Shown here: in pieces, positions 1 to 10,695 of the stretch | Layout: each line of letters starts with the position of its first letter | Position numbering within the stretch: position 1 is the stretch's first letter | Assembly (NCBI GenBank): GCA_012735405.1 | Contig: JAAYHM010000009.1 | Coordinates: forward strand, 1 to 58,391 | Source of the DNA: Tissierellia bacterium | GTDB lineage: Bacteria; Bacillota; Clostridia; Tissierellales; Tepidimicrobiaceae | Direction of reading: 5' to 3' | Length of the DNA stretch: 58,391 nucleotides | Program-made: the position numbers and the translations under genes | Notes under the pieces: generated by a model | Databases searched by the model: none | What the model saw: only the letters and a program-made list of their open reading frames with translations | What the model was told of the DNA's origin: nothing

Positions 1-156
1 GTTCCTGAAGTTATGAATAGGGCAACAATAAATGGTTCCATAGAAATAGGCAGGGCTCCTGGAACTGTAACTGTTACTTTCTTGGCGCCAGTTAGTGCCC
101 TTAAAAAAGTAGGATTGTATGACATAATTAAAGAGCATTATGGATTATATGATTAA
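1..156 (+). CDS. C-terminal end of a CDS truncated by the window edge; product not identified
   Basis: Frame 1 is open from base 1 to TAA at 154-156 (VPEVMNRATINGSIEIGRAPGTVTVTFLAPVSALKKVGLYDIIKEHYGLYD*), followed directly by a terminator hairpin. Confidence 0.7.
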   Translation, partial: VPEVMNRATINGSIEIGRAPGTVTVTFLAPVSALKKVGLYDIIKEHYGLYD

Positions 157-159
157 TAC

Positions 160-208
160 AAAATAAAAAGCACCTGTAGCTTTTAATTACAGGTGCTTTT
201 TATTTTGT
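160..208 (+). terminator. Intrinsic terminator
   Basis: Perfect inverted repeat AAAATAAAAAGCACCTGTA / TACAGGTGCTTTTTATTTT, T-rich 3' arm. Confidence 0.9.
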
Positions 209-298
209 TTAATTTGCAGGTATAAATGTGCTATAATTACAAATAACAATCAAATATTTCCAATCTAATAGGGAAATTGGCAACAAAGGGGGAAAAAT

Positions 299-1231
299 AT
301 GGATAACAGTAAAGCCTTAAATATTATGGAAAATATTAAGAAGGTTATTATAGGCAAAGATGATGTTATAGAAAAAGTACTGATAGCAGTCTTAGCTAAA
401 GGGCATATATTAATAGAAGATATACCGGGGGTAGGAAAGACAACTTTAGCAAAAGCCCTTGCTAGAAGTATGGACCTATCCTTTAAAAGGGTTCAATTTA
501 CACCTGATTTAATGCCTTCTGATATTTTAGGGGTAAATATTTACGATAAGGAGACAGAAACCTTTTCCTTTAAAAAGGGACCTATATTCAATCAAATATT
601 CCTTGCAGATGAAATAAATAGAACTTCTCCAAAAACCCAATCTAGTCTTTTACAAGCTATGGAAGAAGGAGAGGTGTCAACTGAAGTAGGAGATTATATA
701 CTGGACAAGCCATTCATAGTACTAGCAACCCAAAATCCAATAGAATACCAAGGGACATTTCCATTACCTGAAGCCCAATTAGACCGTTTTTTAATGCGTT
801 TATCCATTGGATATCCAGACAAATCCTATGAAATGGAAATACTAAAAAGGTACCAATCTATAAAAAGTTTAAACAGCCTGGAACCTGTAGCAAATAAGCA
901 GGATATTTTAAATATGCAGGAAGAAGTAGAAAATGTTATAGCTAAGGATTCCATTCTGGAATATATTATTAATATTGTAAATGCAACTAGAAATTCCAAT
1001 GAATTGCAGTTAGGGGCCAGCCCTAGAGCTTCTATAGACTTGTTAAAAGCCTCAAAGGCAAAAGCATATTTATCAGGAAGAAATTATGTAATTCCTGATG
1101 ATGTGAAAGGAATTGTTATTCCAGTGTTAAGCCACAGGTTAGTTTTATCTCCAAGTTCAAGAGTTGAAGGTAAGTCCATTGAAGAAGTATTAAGTAAGCT
1201 AATAAATCAGGTTTTTATACCGGTGATATGA
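299..1231 (+). CDS. MoxR-family AAA+ ATPase
   Basis: Walker A GVGKTTLA, LADEINR, LATQNPIEYQGTFPLPEAQLDRF; followed by DUF58 and transglutaminase genes. Confidence 0.95.
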   Translation: MDNSKALNIMENIKKVIIGKDDVIEKVLIAVLAKGHILIEDIPGVGKTTLAKALARSMDLSFKRVQFTPDLMPSDILGVNIYDKETETFSFKKGPIFNQIFLADEINRTSPKTQSSLLQAMEEGEVSTEVGDYILDKPFIVLATQNPIEYQGTFPLPEAQLDRFLMRLSIGYPDKSYEMEILKRYQSIKSLNSLEPVANKQDILNMQEEVENVIAKDSILEYIINIVNATRNSNELQLGASPRASIDLLKASKAKAYLSGRNYVIPDDVKGIVIPVLSHRLVLSPSSRVEGKSIEEVLSKLINQVFIPVI

Positions 1232-1232
1232 T

Positions 1233-2423
1233 ATGAGAAAAAATATAGTGTTTATGTTATTCATAATTTTATTAATATCTGTCCTATTTATTGGTGGAAA
1301 AATGTTTTATTTCTTATTTTATGCCTATATTTTTTCATTTTTAATACCCTTAATCCATACTTTTATAATTTATAAAAACATTACAGGTTCTGTTAATATT
1401 CCTAGTAAATCTATATATGTAGGGGATAAGCTAGTAATTAGCTATACAGTGAGAAATTTAAGCAAATTCACTATACCATATATAGAAATAGAAAATAATA
1501 TTTCAAAGGAATTAACAGGGGAAGCAATTCCTAAAATAGTGACTACATTAAATTCTAGAGATTATTTCACCTATAATGAAGAACTAATATTAAAAAGGCG
1601 TGGATATTATCCCTTGGGAGAAATACATGTAATTATTAAAGATATTTTTGGATTTTTTACTATAAAGAAAAAGGTGACTTCTAAAACTTCCCTATTAGTT
1701 TATCCTATACCAACAGAGCTTAATTCCTTTAAAATAACCTCCATAGAACAGATCGGAGATATGATTATTGACAATAAGGCCTTTGAAGATAAATCAAGGA
1801 TATCTTCTTTAAGGGAATTTAGGGAAGGGGACTCAGTTAAAGCTATCCACTGGAAGTTGTCAGCAAAGCTTGATGAGCTTATAATAAAAGAATTTGATAA
1901 TTCTGCAGATACAAATGTAATAGTATTTGTGGATAACTACTATGAATTATATAAAAAAGATTTAAATCGTCGCCTGGAGGATAAAATAGTAGACATTAGT
2001 ATTAGTGTAATAAATTATTATTTGGAACACAACATACCTGTAACTTTCCAAGCCCAAGATGGGGAAAAGACAATAGAGATAAATGGCAGCAAAAAATCGG
2101 ACCTTAAGCCTTTTTTGGAGGCTTTAGCTAAATTTGAAAGTAATGGAACATTTAATTTTGAAACTTTTATGAAAAAAAGAATGAATATTATTAGAAAAGG
2201 TTCTACAGTAGTTATTATAACTCCAAATCTTGATAAATCTACAGGTGCACAAGGATTGTTGTTAAAATCCAAAAATTTAAATCCTTTATTTATAGTTGTT
2301 ACTTATAATGAAAGTAGTATTGGTTTAATAGATGCAACAGTAGAAAAAGGCTTAAGCAGGGAAGCAATCCCAATCTATATATTAGACTATGAGACTAATA
2401 TAAAGGCAGCTTTGGAGGCTTAG
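1233..2423 (+). CDS. DUF58 domain protein
   Basis: N-terminal TM segments, REFREGDSVKAIHWKLSAK motif typical of DUF58; adjacent to moxR-like gene. Confidence 0.93.
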   Translation: MRKNIVFMLFIILLISVLFIGGKMFYFLFYAYIFSFLIPLIHTFIIYKNITGSVNIPSKSIYVGDKLVISYTVRNLSKFTIPYIEIENNISKELTGEAIPKIVTTLNSRDYFTYNEELILKRRGYYPLGEIHVIIKDIFGFFTIKKKVTSKTSLLVYPIPTELNSFKITSIEQIGDMIIDNKAFEDKSRISSLREFREGDSVKAIHWKLSAKLDELIIKEFDNSADTNVIVFVDNYYELYKKDLNRRLEDKIVDISISVINYYLEHNIPVTFQAQDGEKTIEINGSKKSDLKPFLEALAKFESNGTFNFETFMKKRMNIIRKGSTVVIITPNLDKSTGAQGLLLKSKNLNPLFIVVTYNESSIGLIDATVEKGLSREAIPIYILDYETNIKAALEA

Positions 2424-2425
2424 CA

Positions 2426-4678
2426 ATGGATAGAAAAAGGAAAAAGCTAGAGAATTCATTATATAATTTAATCTATTCACACATGGTCCTTACTCTTTCT
2501 TATTTATGTGCTTTGCCAATAAAAGTTGATCTAATACTTCCATTAAAAATCCTGATGGTTTATGCAATTACCATAATAGTTAAGCTACTCCTAACCTATC
2601 CAATAATTTTATATATTTTAATGATAACAATGCTTACAGGACTTATAATTGTAAATTACTTTATAAACGACTTTATTGTCATATTCCTTAGACGTATGTT
2701 TTCTTTGTTTGAAAATATTTATTATCATATAAAGGAAATGGAAGCTGTTGAATCTGAAAACATATTAATATTTTGGGGCATTATAATTGCTATATTAAGC
2801 ATTTTTACCTGGTATGTTATATTTAAATCTAAAAATCCCTTTATACTGCTACCTGTATATATAGCAGGTATAATGTATTATTGGTATATATATTATGATG
2901 AGGCCTACATTATGATGGGACTATTTTTGTTTTTATTTTTAATCTTATTGGGTTTAAGAAATTATTCAAAAATAAAGGAGTATGGGAACAAAAAAATCAG
3001 TGATAAATTTAATTATACTTATGGGGCAAAGATTAGGATTATTTTAACCTATAGTTTAGTTATAGTAGTTTTGGCTATTTCTTTACCAAAAAGTAATAGA
3101 TATATACATTGGCAATGGCTTAAAGAAACAGCTAATGAAGTATTTCCATTTCTTGAAGATTTTCGTTCTACCAGTTCTGTAAAAAAAGCAGGTGTTGAAA
3201 CTTCAACTTCTATTACTAGAATAATAGGGTATCCTGATAAGCCTACAAAGCTTGGTGGTCCAATAATTCTAAATGATGAAGCAGTTATGAATGTTTATGG
3301 GAAAGGCCCTATTTACCTACGGGGTAATATAAGACATACCTATACAGGTACCCATTGGTTAACAGAAAAAAATAAAGAGGTAAATTATGAGTTAAGAGAG
3401 GATTTTAGTGGATTAACTAAGGAAGAAAGAAATAAATATTATAGAGAAACTAGTTATTTAATAATAAATAGAACTCTAACAAATACAATATTTAGTCCCT
3501 ATAAGCCTAGTATGGTGAATTTTGAAAGCATGTACAAGCTTGTTAAAAACCAAGATGATATATTATATTTCTCTGGAAATATAGATGTTGGAGACAGATA
3601 TACTGTGACTGTATTAGAGCCCTTTGAATATGATGAATTAATTGCTCTTGGAATAAACAATAAAAGGCATGACTTAGAAAATATATCCATATATTTACAG
3701 CTACCAGATTCAATAACCGATTCTACAAAGGAGTTAGTAAAAGAAATTACAGAAAAAGTAAATACAGATTATGAAAAGGCTAAGGCCATAGAGAAATATT
3801 TAAGGGAAAACTATAGATATACTTTGGAAGTTAATGCTGTGCCAGAAGGATATGACTTTGTGGATTACTTTCTATTCCATGGCCAAGAAGGATACTGTAC
3901 TTATTTTGCAACAGCTATGGCTATAATGCTTCGCCTTGAGGGAATACCTACAAGATATGTGGAAGGATATTTGGCTCATGAAGCCAGGGAAGAAGGGATT
4001 TATATAGTTAGAAATAATAATGCCCATAGTTGGGTAGAAGCTTACATAGAGCCTATAGGCTGGATGACATTTGAACCTACACCAGCTTACCCGTTGCCAT
4101 CAGAATTAGATGTAGCTGAATTGGAAGAAGCTAGTGAAAGTCAAAGGGACATAAAGGCTGATGCAGATAAAGGTAATGCTTTAAATAGTATTCTAATGCC
4201 TACACCAGAAATAGAAAACGATAGTTTCCCGGCAGTGCAAAGCTTAAATAAAAGGGTAGAAGGCAAATATTTAGTTATAACAGTACTAATCCTTATACTT
4301 TTAGGCATGTCTATGAAATTTATAATTAGATTTATTAAAAATATATATAAGGATATAAAAATATCTAGAATGCCTAATAAGGAGAAATTAATTTATCTAT
4401 ATAATGAGATAATAAAGCTAATTGAGTTAAGAGGAATAATCAGAAAAAAAGGAGAAACCCATTTTGAGTTTGCAGATAGAATTATCTACAATTTTTCATC
4501 AATAGACAGTAAAGGAATCAAAGATATAACAGAAATATTTGTGAAGAATAAATATAGTAATTATCCTACTTCAGATGAAGATGTAAAAATTGTGGAAGAG
4601 TATAAAAAGACCATGGAAAAGCGTATAAGAAGATTACTTGGGTTAAGGACATATATTTATAGAAAGTATTTTAAGTAA
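2426..4678 (+). CDS. Transglutaminase-like membrane protein (TgpA-like, DUF4129-type C-terminus)
   Basis: Multiple N-terminal TM helices; GYCTYFATAMAIMLRLEGIPTRYVEGY ... NNAHSWVEAYIEPIGWMTFEPTP transglutaminase core. Confidence 0.93.
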   Translation: MDRKRKKLENSLYNLIYSHMVLTLSYLCALPIKVDLILPLKILMVYAITIIVKLLLTYPIILYILMITMLTGLIIVNYFINDFIVIFLRRMFSLFENIYYHIKEMEAVESENILIFWGIIIAILSIFTWYVIFKSKNPFILLPVYIAGIMYYWYIYYDEAYIMMGLFLFLFLILLGLRNYSKIKEYGNKKISDKFNYTYGAKIRIILTYSLVIVVLAISLPKSNRYIHWQWLKETANEVFPFLEDFRSTSSVKKAGVETSTSITRIIGYPDKPTKLGGPIILNDEAVMNVYGKGPIYLRGNIRHTYTGTHWLTEKNKEVNYELREDFSGLTKEERNKYYRETSYLIINRTLTNTIFSPYKPSMVNFESMYKLVKNQDDILYFSGNIDVGDRYTVTVLEPFEYDELIALGINNKRHDLENISIYLQLPDSITDSTKELVKEITEKVNTDYEKAKAIEKYLRENYRYTLEVNAVPEGYDFVDYFLFHGQEGYCTYFATAMAIMLRLEGIPTRYVEGYLAHEAREEGIYIVRNNNAHSWVEAYIEPIGWMTFEPTPAYPLPSELDVAELEEASESQRDIKADADKGNALNSILMPTPEIENDSFPAVQSLNKRVEGKYLVITVLILILLGMSMKFIIRFIKNIYKDIKISRMPNKEKLIYLYNEIIKLIELRGIIRKKGETHFEFADRIIYNFSSIDSKGIKDITEIFVKNKYSNYPTSDEDVKIVEEYKKTMEKRIRRLLGLRTYIYRKYFK

Positions 4679-4679
4679 T

Positions 4680-4714
4680 AAAAGCTCATATCTTATTAGA
4701 GCTTTTTATTTTTT
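4680..4714 (+). terminator. Intrinsic terminator
   Basis: AAAAGCTC-N11-GAGCTTTT followed by TATTTTTT. Confidence 0.85.
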
Positions 4715-4946
4715 ACTTTAAATTATAATTTGATGTTACTGGGCACCATTTTTGGGAAATTTAATTATATGGAAATTTATAAATATAATTAAAAAGCAGA
4801 CTTAGTGGTTTTCACTTATACCCTATAAAGGAAAGAGTTTATATTTTGTTAGATTATAATAAGCCATAAACATGGTAATATTATTTAATTCAGGGGTATA
4901 TACTGTTCATATAAATTAAATTATTTAACATACAGGAGGGAACAGA

Positions 4947-6506
4947 ATGCACAATAGAAGGGATAAGGGGCAAAATACAGATCAGGGAATTATAATTAGT
5001 ACACTAAATAAGATTGAATACATCGGCAACAAATTACCGGATCCAGCAACATTATTTCTAATTTTAAGTCTAATTACAATTATTGCATCTTACTTTTTAG
5101 CTAAAGCTGGTGTTTCTGTTACATATGAGGGCTACAATGCAGAAACAGGAAAAATAGAGGAAATTACTGTGGAAGCTGTAAATTTACTTTCTCCAGATGG
5201 AATTCGTTATATGGTTACAAATGTAGTAAACAATTTTACAAGTTTCTTTCCATTAGGAACAGTATTTACTATTATATTAGGTGTTGGAGTGGCAGAAGGA
5301 ACTGGTTTTATGGAAGCTTTGATGAGGAAAATAGTTGCTGTTACTCCAAAGAAGGCCGTTACAGCCGTAGTAGTATTTTTAGGTATTATGTCTAATATTG
5401 CATCTTCAACAGGTTATGTTGTTTTAGTACCATTGGGAGCAATTGTATTTATGGCCTTTAAAAGACATCCCATTGCAGGCCTTGCTGCTGCTTTTGCTGG
5501 AGTATCTGGTGGGTGGAGTGCAAATCTTTTAATTGGTAGCAATGATCCATTATTTGCAGGCATATCTACCCAGGCAGCACAGATGATAGATCCAAGTTAT
5601 GAAGTTTTACCAGTTTCAAATTGGTACTTTATGTTTGTTTCAACTTTTCTTTTAACCATTGTTGGGACCTTTGTAACCGAAAAAATTGTTGAGCCAAGGC
5701 TTAAGGCCTTTGATTTTACTAGTATGGAAACTGTAGAAGATATTACAGTAGATGAAAAGAGGGGTATGCGTTTTGCAGGAATTGCAGCATTAATATATGT
5801 AATCTTAATCCTAGCTTTAATATTACCTGAAAATGGACTTTTAAGAAATCCTGAAACAGGAAGTATTCTTAATTCTCCATTTATGGGTGGAATAATTATA
5901 ATAATGATGCTTCTCTTTTTAATACCTGGTTTATTCTACGGAATAGGGGCAAGAGTTATTAAAAGTGACAAGGATGTTATAGCTTTAATGAATAAATCTA
6001 TATCAGGCCTAGCTAGCTTCTTGGTATTAATATTCTTTGCAGCACAGTTTACTGCTCATTTTAACAAATCCAATTTAGGAACTATTATATCTGTATCTGG
6101 GGCAAACTTTTTAGAGTCCGTTGGTTTCGTAGGTCTGCCTATAGTAATAAGCTTTATACTTTTAACAGCTTTTATCAATATATTTATTGCAGTAGACTCT
6201 GCAAAATGGGCAATAATGGCACCAATATTTGTACCCATGTTTATGCGACTAGGTTTGTCACCAGAGTTGACCCAGGTTGCATATAGAATTGGTGATTCAT
6301 GTACAAATATTATAGCACCATTAATGCCTTTCTTTGTGCTTACAGTTGCCTTTTTTCAAAGGTATGATAAAGATGCTGGTATTGGAAGTGTTATTTCCAC
6401 AATGCTGCCATATTCAATTTTCTTCCTAATTGGATGGATAGGCTTATTTATTATATGGTATCTATTAGGATTACCTCTTGGACCAGGGGCGCCCTTATTT
6501 TATTAA
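4947..6506 (+). CDS. AbgT-family transporter
   Basis: 519 aa polytopic protein; DPATLFLILSLITIIASYFLAKAGVSVTYEG and NLLIGSNDPLFAGISTQAAQMIDP are typical of AbgT; RBS AGGAGGG upstream. Confidence 0.9.
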   Translation: MHNRRDKGQNTDQGIIISTLNKIEYIGNKLPDPATLFLILSLITIIASYFLAKAGVSVTYEGYNAETGKIEEITVEAVNLLSPDGIRYMVTNVVNNFTSFFPLGTVFTIILGVGVAEGTGFMEALMRKIVAVTPKKAVTAVVVFLGIMSNIASSTGYVVLVPLGAIVFMAFKRHPIAGLAAAFAGVSGGWSANLLIGSNDPLFAGISTQAAQMIDPSYEVLPVSNWYFMFVSTFLLTIVGTFVTEKIVEPRLKAFDFTSMETVEDITVDEKRGMRFAGIAALIYVILILALILPENGLLRNPETGSILNSPFMGGIIIIMMLLFLIPGLFYGIGARVIKSDKDVIALMNKSISGLASFLVLIFFAAQFTAHFNKSNLGTIISVSGANFLESVGFVGLPIVISFILLTAFINIFIAVDSAKWAIMAPIFVPMFMRLGLSPELTQVAYRIGDSCTNIIAPLMPFFVLTVAFFQRYDKDAGIGSVISTMLPYSIFFLIGWIGLFIIWYLLGLPLGPGAPLFY

Positions 6507-6529
6507 AGGCAGACTTATACTAAAAGTAA

Positions 6530-8500
6530 TTACTGAAGGCTAACTCTATTTATATAATACAAATGTATTAGCATTGCTATTGTGTAAGTATTTATGTACA
6601 CAAATGCGATAGCCCCTGTATCGTTTAATAAGAAAGCAAATATAGAAGTTATGATTATTATTAATATTTCATTATACTTATTCTCTTTCTTTATTTTTAC
6701 TTTTTCTATAAGCCCTCTTTCACTGGCAAAGAATTTTTTGAAGAAATACAGTTGAGCTAGAATAATTATACTCCAAGGAGGTGATATGGCTATTAAAAAT
6801 AGTTGTTTTAATTTTTTTCTGACCATGTCCACTAATTCATATATTCCTAATGTGACAATTCTTGAGTATAAACTTTCAGCATGACCTGCAGAGCTGTTGC
6901 CAATTTTCATTATAAATCCTAGCATGAATATTCCAAACCCAATACTGCATAAAACTATAATATTTTTTTTATTGAGTTTTTTCTTAAAAAATACCATATA
7001 AAATAGCATTAAAAAGGCTGCTATAGAAGTTAAATAGCCCCCAAAATTCGTTGCATACCTTTCTGATAGCGCCAGAATAATTACTGGAAAATATAGGCAT
7101 AGAATTAGGGTTGATAATATTTTATTATTTGTTTTCCTTTTTAACCAGAAGAAGGTTATTATTCCTGTTGCTATTAATATGCCCATGGTTTCATTATTTA
7201 GGCCGTAAAATCTTCCTCCTGACACTAGATTATTAAACCCATAAAAGGAGTTATATATCATATTTGGATAGAAAAAGATAGCAAATAATATTGCAATATT
7301 TGTTAATATGGGAATTAAGGGGAAAATTTTTAAATTTAATTTTTCCATAAAAAATGATACAAGTATAGTAGAGCTAATTAATACCAGACAATAAAGAATG
7401 ATGTTACGGTTTAGATTAAATATACCTAATACTAAGGACATTAATATCATTATTATAATTTTGTCTATTAACTTTTTATATTTAACATAAAAATTATTCT
7501 TCCTTTTATAAATGTCATATATTATATAAAGCTGCAATAAAACAACAATTCCATGGAATATATACTTAATTACAATTAAGTTAAGTATTCCTTCTAAATT
7601 ATTTTTATTTTCCTCAATTAAATCCTCTATTGTAAAATTGTTTGCTTCAGAATATATTTCATGCCCAGTAGAAGTATTTGTTTCAATTTTGTATATATTA
7701 GCTAGTTCAGAAAATATATCCATATTTGTTACAAGGCCTTGTCTTTTAGTTGAGTGGCTAGTTAGCATGCCATAGCTATTATTTGGGCAGTTATAAAGTA
7801 TGGGAACTAGGGTGCCATTTCTTATATCATTTACATCACCACTTACCTTGCTAGGAAATAGTATTATATTGTACATTGAATATTCTTCAATGTAATCTTT
7901 AAGTATTGATAATCTATGATCCATGCCGGCTATATCATAGGATACAACTATCACATCTGATTTTTTTAATAGATCAGATGTCTTTTCTATTAGCCATTTT
8001 TCATCATATTCAATGCCTATGTAACCATTATATATAGTTCCATTTTTGTCTGCAGCAATTAGACTAGATACACTATTTCCTAAATAACCAATAGATATAT
8101 TTTTACTCTTTAGCACATCTGCTAAAAAGTCCATATTTTTAGAAAAGTCTTTGTAGTTTTCATCAAGCATTTCTATAATATCATCATATCCAATTATGGT
8201 AATATTACCATTCTCATCTTTTTTAAGTCCTTTATACAATCCCTTTTCTAATTCCACCCTTCTACCTGTGGCTATAGTCATAAAATAGGATTCACTACTT
8301 CTGTTAAATACATTAGATGTTCTAGTGTTCATAAGACCTAAGGATATTTCAGATTCCAGGTCTAGTTTTTTAATACTTGTAAAATCTAATTCATCAGTCA
8401 CTATAAGGATGGTTTTTATGTTTTCGGCATAAGATATATTTCCTGATGAAAAAAATAATATGAGAGATAGAAATATCATTGTTTTTTTAAAACTATTCAT
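6530..8500 (-). CDS. Membrane protein of unknown function: signal peptide, extracytoplasmic alkaline-phosphatase-superfamily-like domain, then about 10-12 TM helices
   Basis: 656 aa; N-terminal hydrophobic segment, long soluble region, C-terminal polytopic region with GGRFYGLNNETMGILIATG and ALSERYATNFGGYL motifs. Confidence 0.75.
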   Translation of the reverse strand: MNSFKKTMIFLSLILFFSSGNISYAENIKTILIVTDELDFTSIKKLDLESEISLGLMNTRTSNVFNRSSESYFMTIATGRRVELEKGLYKGLKKDENGNITIIGYDDIIEMLDENYKDFSKNMDFLADVLKSKNISIGYLGNSVSSLIAADKNGTIYNGYIGIEYDEKWLIEKTSDLLKKSDVIVVSYDIAGMDHRLSILKDYIEEYSMYNIILFPSKVSGDVNDIRNGTLVPILYNCPNNSYGMLTSHSTKRQGLVTNMDIFSELANIYKIETNTSTGHEIYSEANNFTIEDLIEENKNNLEGILNLIVIKYIFHGIVVLLQLYIIYDIYKRKNNFYVKYKKLIDKIIIMILMSLVLGIFNLNRNIILYCLVLISSTILVSFFMEKLNLKIFPLIPILTNIAILFAIFFYPNMIYNSFYGFNNLVSGGRFYGLNNETMGILIATGIITFFWLKRKTNNKILSTLILCLYFPVIILALSERYATNFGGYLTSIAAFLMLFYMVFFKKKLNKKNIIVLCSIGFGIFMLGFIMKIGNSSAGHAESLYSRIVTLGIYELVDMVRKKLKQLFLIAISPPWSIIILAQLYFFKKFFASERGLIEKVKIKKENKYNEILIIIITSIFAFLLNDTGAIAFVYINTYTIAMLIHLYYINRVSLQ

Positions 8501-8834
8501 AATTACACCTTTCTGATTTAATTTTTATAATACTATACATATTATTATACAATAACTGATAAAAAAGTCACTTAATCCTAGCTACAACTGTAATTCCGTA
8601 CTTGTAAAAGGATTTACCAAAACAGATTAATTAACAAAAACCATTATATTTCTACGATAAGATTAAATCAATATATTTCTTTTTTACTATATCTATATCA
8701 AGATATACTTCCAAAGTAGACAATCTAATGAATTAAAATTAGATTAATCTATCTGAAGGTATTTTTATGACTTAAAAATTAATAATTTGATATGATAATA
8801 TTAAGGGATTTATGCTGGTTTATTGGAGGTAATA

Positions 8835-9569
8835 ATGAGAACTATATTATTGTCTATTGTATTTTTAATTTTTTTTATAATTAGTATACCTTTATTTGTA
8901 ATAGAGTTTATTATTGGATTATTTAGCAAAAAGCTAAGGGCTAAAATTGCTCAATTCATAATATCCTCTGGATGCAGAGTTGTATTGAAGGTAGCTGGAA
9001 CAAAATTAAAGGCCATCGGTATGGATAGGGTTCCTAAAGACAGGGGAGTGGTGTACATATTTAATCATAGAAGCTATTTTGATCCAATAATTTGTTATGC
9101 TACTGCTCCTACATTAGCTGGTTTTATAGCTATGGATAGCTTAAAAAAAGTTCCTTTTATAAATGTTTGGATGATTTTTTTAAGATGTTTATTCTTGGAT
9201 AGAAGTAGCTTAAGAAAGGGGCTTAAGGTTATAAAAGAGGGGGTAAAACTGATTAATGAAGGCCACTCCATATTTATTGCACCAGAAGGTAGGAGAAATT
9301 TTGAAGGGGATTTTGATATGCTCCCTTTTAAGGAAGGAAGTTTTAAGCTGGCAAAAAAATCTAAATGTCCTATAATTCCAGTTTCTATAAACAATGCAGA
9401 TAGAATATTTGAAAAGCAATTTCCATGGATTAAAAGTACAGATGTTGTTATAGAATACGGAGAACCAATATATATAGATAATTTAGAAGAAGGTGAAAAA
9501 GCTTATTTGGGGAAATATGTGCAAAATATAATATGGAATATGTTAAAGAAAAATCACAAGGTTACATAA
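8835..9569 (+). CDS. plsC: 1-acyl-sn-glycerol-3-phosphate acyltransferase (PlsC family)
   Basis: NHRSYFDP (HX4D-type motif), FIAPEGRRN; ATG at 8835 preceded by GGAGGT (ORF track start at 8823 is upstream of the RBS). Confidence 0.92.
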   Translation: MRTILLSIVFLIFFIISIPLFVIEFIIGLFSKKLRAKIAQFIISSGCRVVLKVAGTKLKAIGMDRVPKDRGVVYIFNHRSYFDPIICYATAPTLAGFIAMDSLKKVPFINVWMIFLRCLFLDRSSLRKGLKVIKEGVKLINEGHSIFIAPEGRRNFEGDFDMLPFKEGSFKLAKKSKCPIIPVSINNADRIFEKQFPWIKSTDVVIEYGEPIYIDNLEEGEKAYLGKYVQNIIWNMLKKNHKVT

Positions 9570-9688
9570 CAAAATGGTACAATATTATAATTGTAGAGTT
9601 TTATATTTTCCAATGATATAATTTAAGTATATTAAGGCATTGGTTTTAATAGGCTATAAAGGGCTAATAGTATAAAGGGGGAATTTAT

Positions 9689-10603
9689 GTGAGAGTAAAA
9701 AAAGCAGTTATTCCTGCAGCAGGTTTGGGAACAAGATTTCTTCCTGCTACAAAGGCACAGCCAAAAGAAATGTTGCCAATTGTAGACAAGCCTGCTTTGC
9801 AATACATTATAGAAGAAGCTGTTGCGTCAGGAGTTGAAGAAATACTTATAATTACAGGACGAAATAAAAGCTCTATTGAAAATCATTTTGACAGGTCTAT
9901 AGAATTGGAATTGGAACTGGAAAGAAAGGGGCAAATAGATTTATACAATGAAATTAGAAATGTTTCAGATATGGCAAATATACATTACATAAGACAGAAA
10001 GAGCCACTAGGATTAGGACATGCTATTTATTGTGCAAAATCATTTGTTGGAAATGAACCTTTTGCTGTATTATTGCCAGATGATATAGTGTATTCAAAAA
10101 AACCTTGTTTAAAACAGATGATAGAGGTATATGACCAATATAAGACTACAATATTAGGGGTACAAAAGGTGCCTGAAAATGAAGTAGATAAATATGGGAT
10201 AGTATCAGGAAATGTTATTGGAAATAGGGTATATAGAGTCAAGGATTTAATAGAGAAACCAAGTATAAAGGATGCACCTTCAAATATAGCTATAATAGGT
10301 AGATATATAATTAGTCCAGAGATATTTAAGATATTAAAAAATACTAAACCAGGTAAAAATGGAGAAATCCAACTAACAGATGCATTGAAGGAATTAGCAA
10401 AACATGAGGATATATATGCCTACAGTTTTGAAGGAAGAAGATATGATGTAGGAAATAAATTAGGTTTCTTAGAAGCAACTGTAGAATATGCTCTTAGAAA
10501 TAGAGAACTAAGGGAAGGTTTTATAAATTATTTAGTAGAAATTGTAGCTAAAGAAGGTAAAGATAAGCAGTTAGATGAAATAGCAAGTGGAGAAGAAATA
10601 TAA
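9689..10603 (+). CDS. galU: UTP-glucose-1-phosphate uridylyltransferase
   Basis: VKKAVIPAAGLGTRFLPATKAQPKEMLPIVDKPALQYIIEEA signature; GTG start after AAAGGGGGA. Confidence 0.96.
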   Translation: MRVKKAVIPAAGLGTRFLPATKAQPKEMLPIVDKPALQYIIEEAVASGVEEILIITGRNKSSIENHFDRSIELELELERKGQIDLYNEIRNVSDMANIHYIRQKEPLGLGHAIYCAKSFVGNEPFAVLLPDDIVYSKKPCLKQMIEVYDQYKTTILGVQKVPENEVDKYGIVSGNVIGNRVYRVKDLIEKPSIKDAPSNIAIIGRYIISPEIFKILKNTKPGKNGEIQLTDALKELAKHEDIYAYSFEGRRYDVGNKLGFLEATVEYALRNRELREGFINYLVEIVAKEGKDKQLDEIASGEEI

Positions 10604-10695
10604 ATATATAATTTTTTTAATGATTTTTTAATACTTTTTAAATTATTTTTAAAGCCTCCCTTGTTACTATAAAGAAAAAACAAGGAGGTAATATT

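Noticed and set aside
8725-8746. AATCTAAT...ATTAGATT inverted repeat upstream of plsC
   Set aside because: Short, AT-only and in a very AT-rich intergenic region; likely chance.
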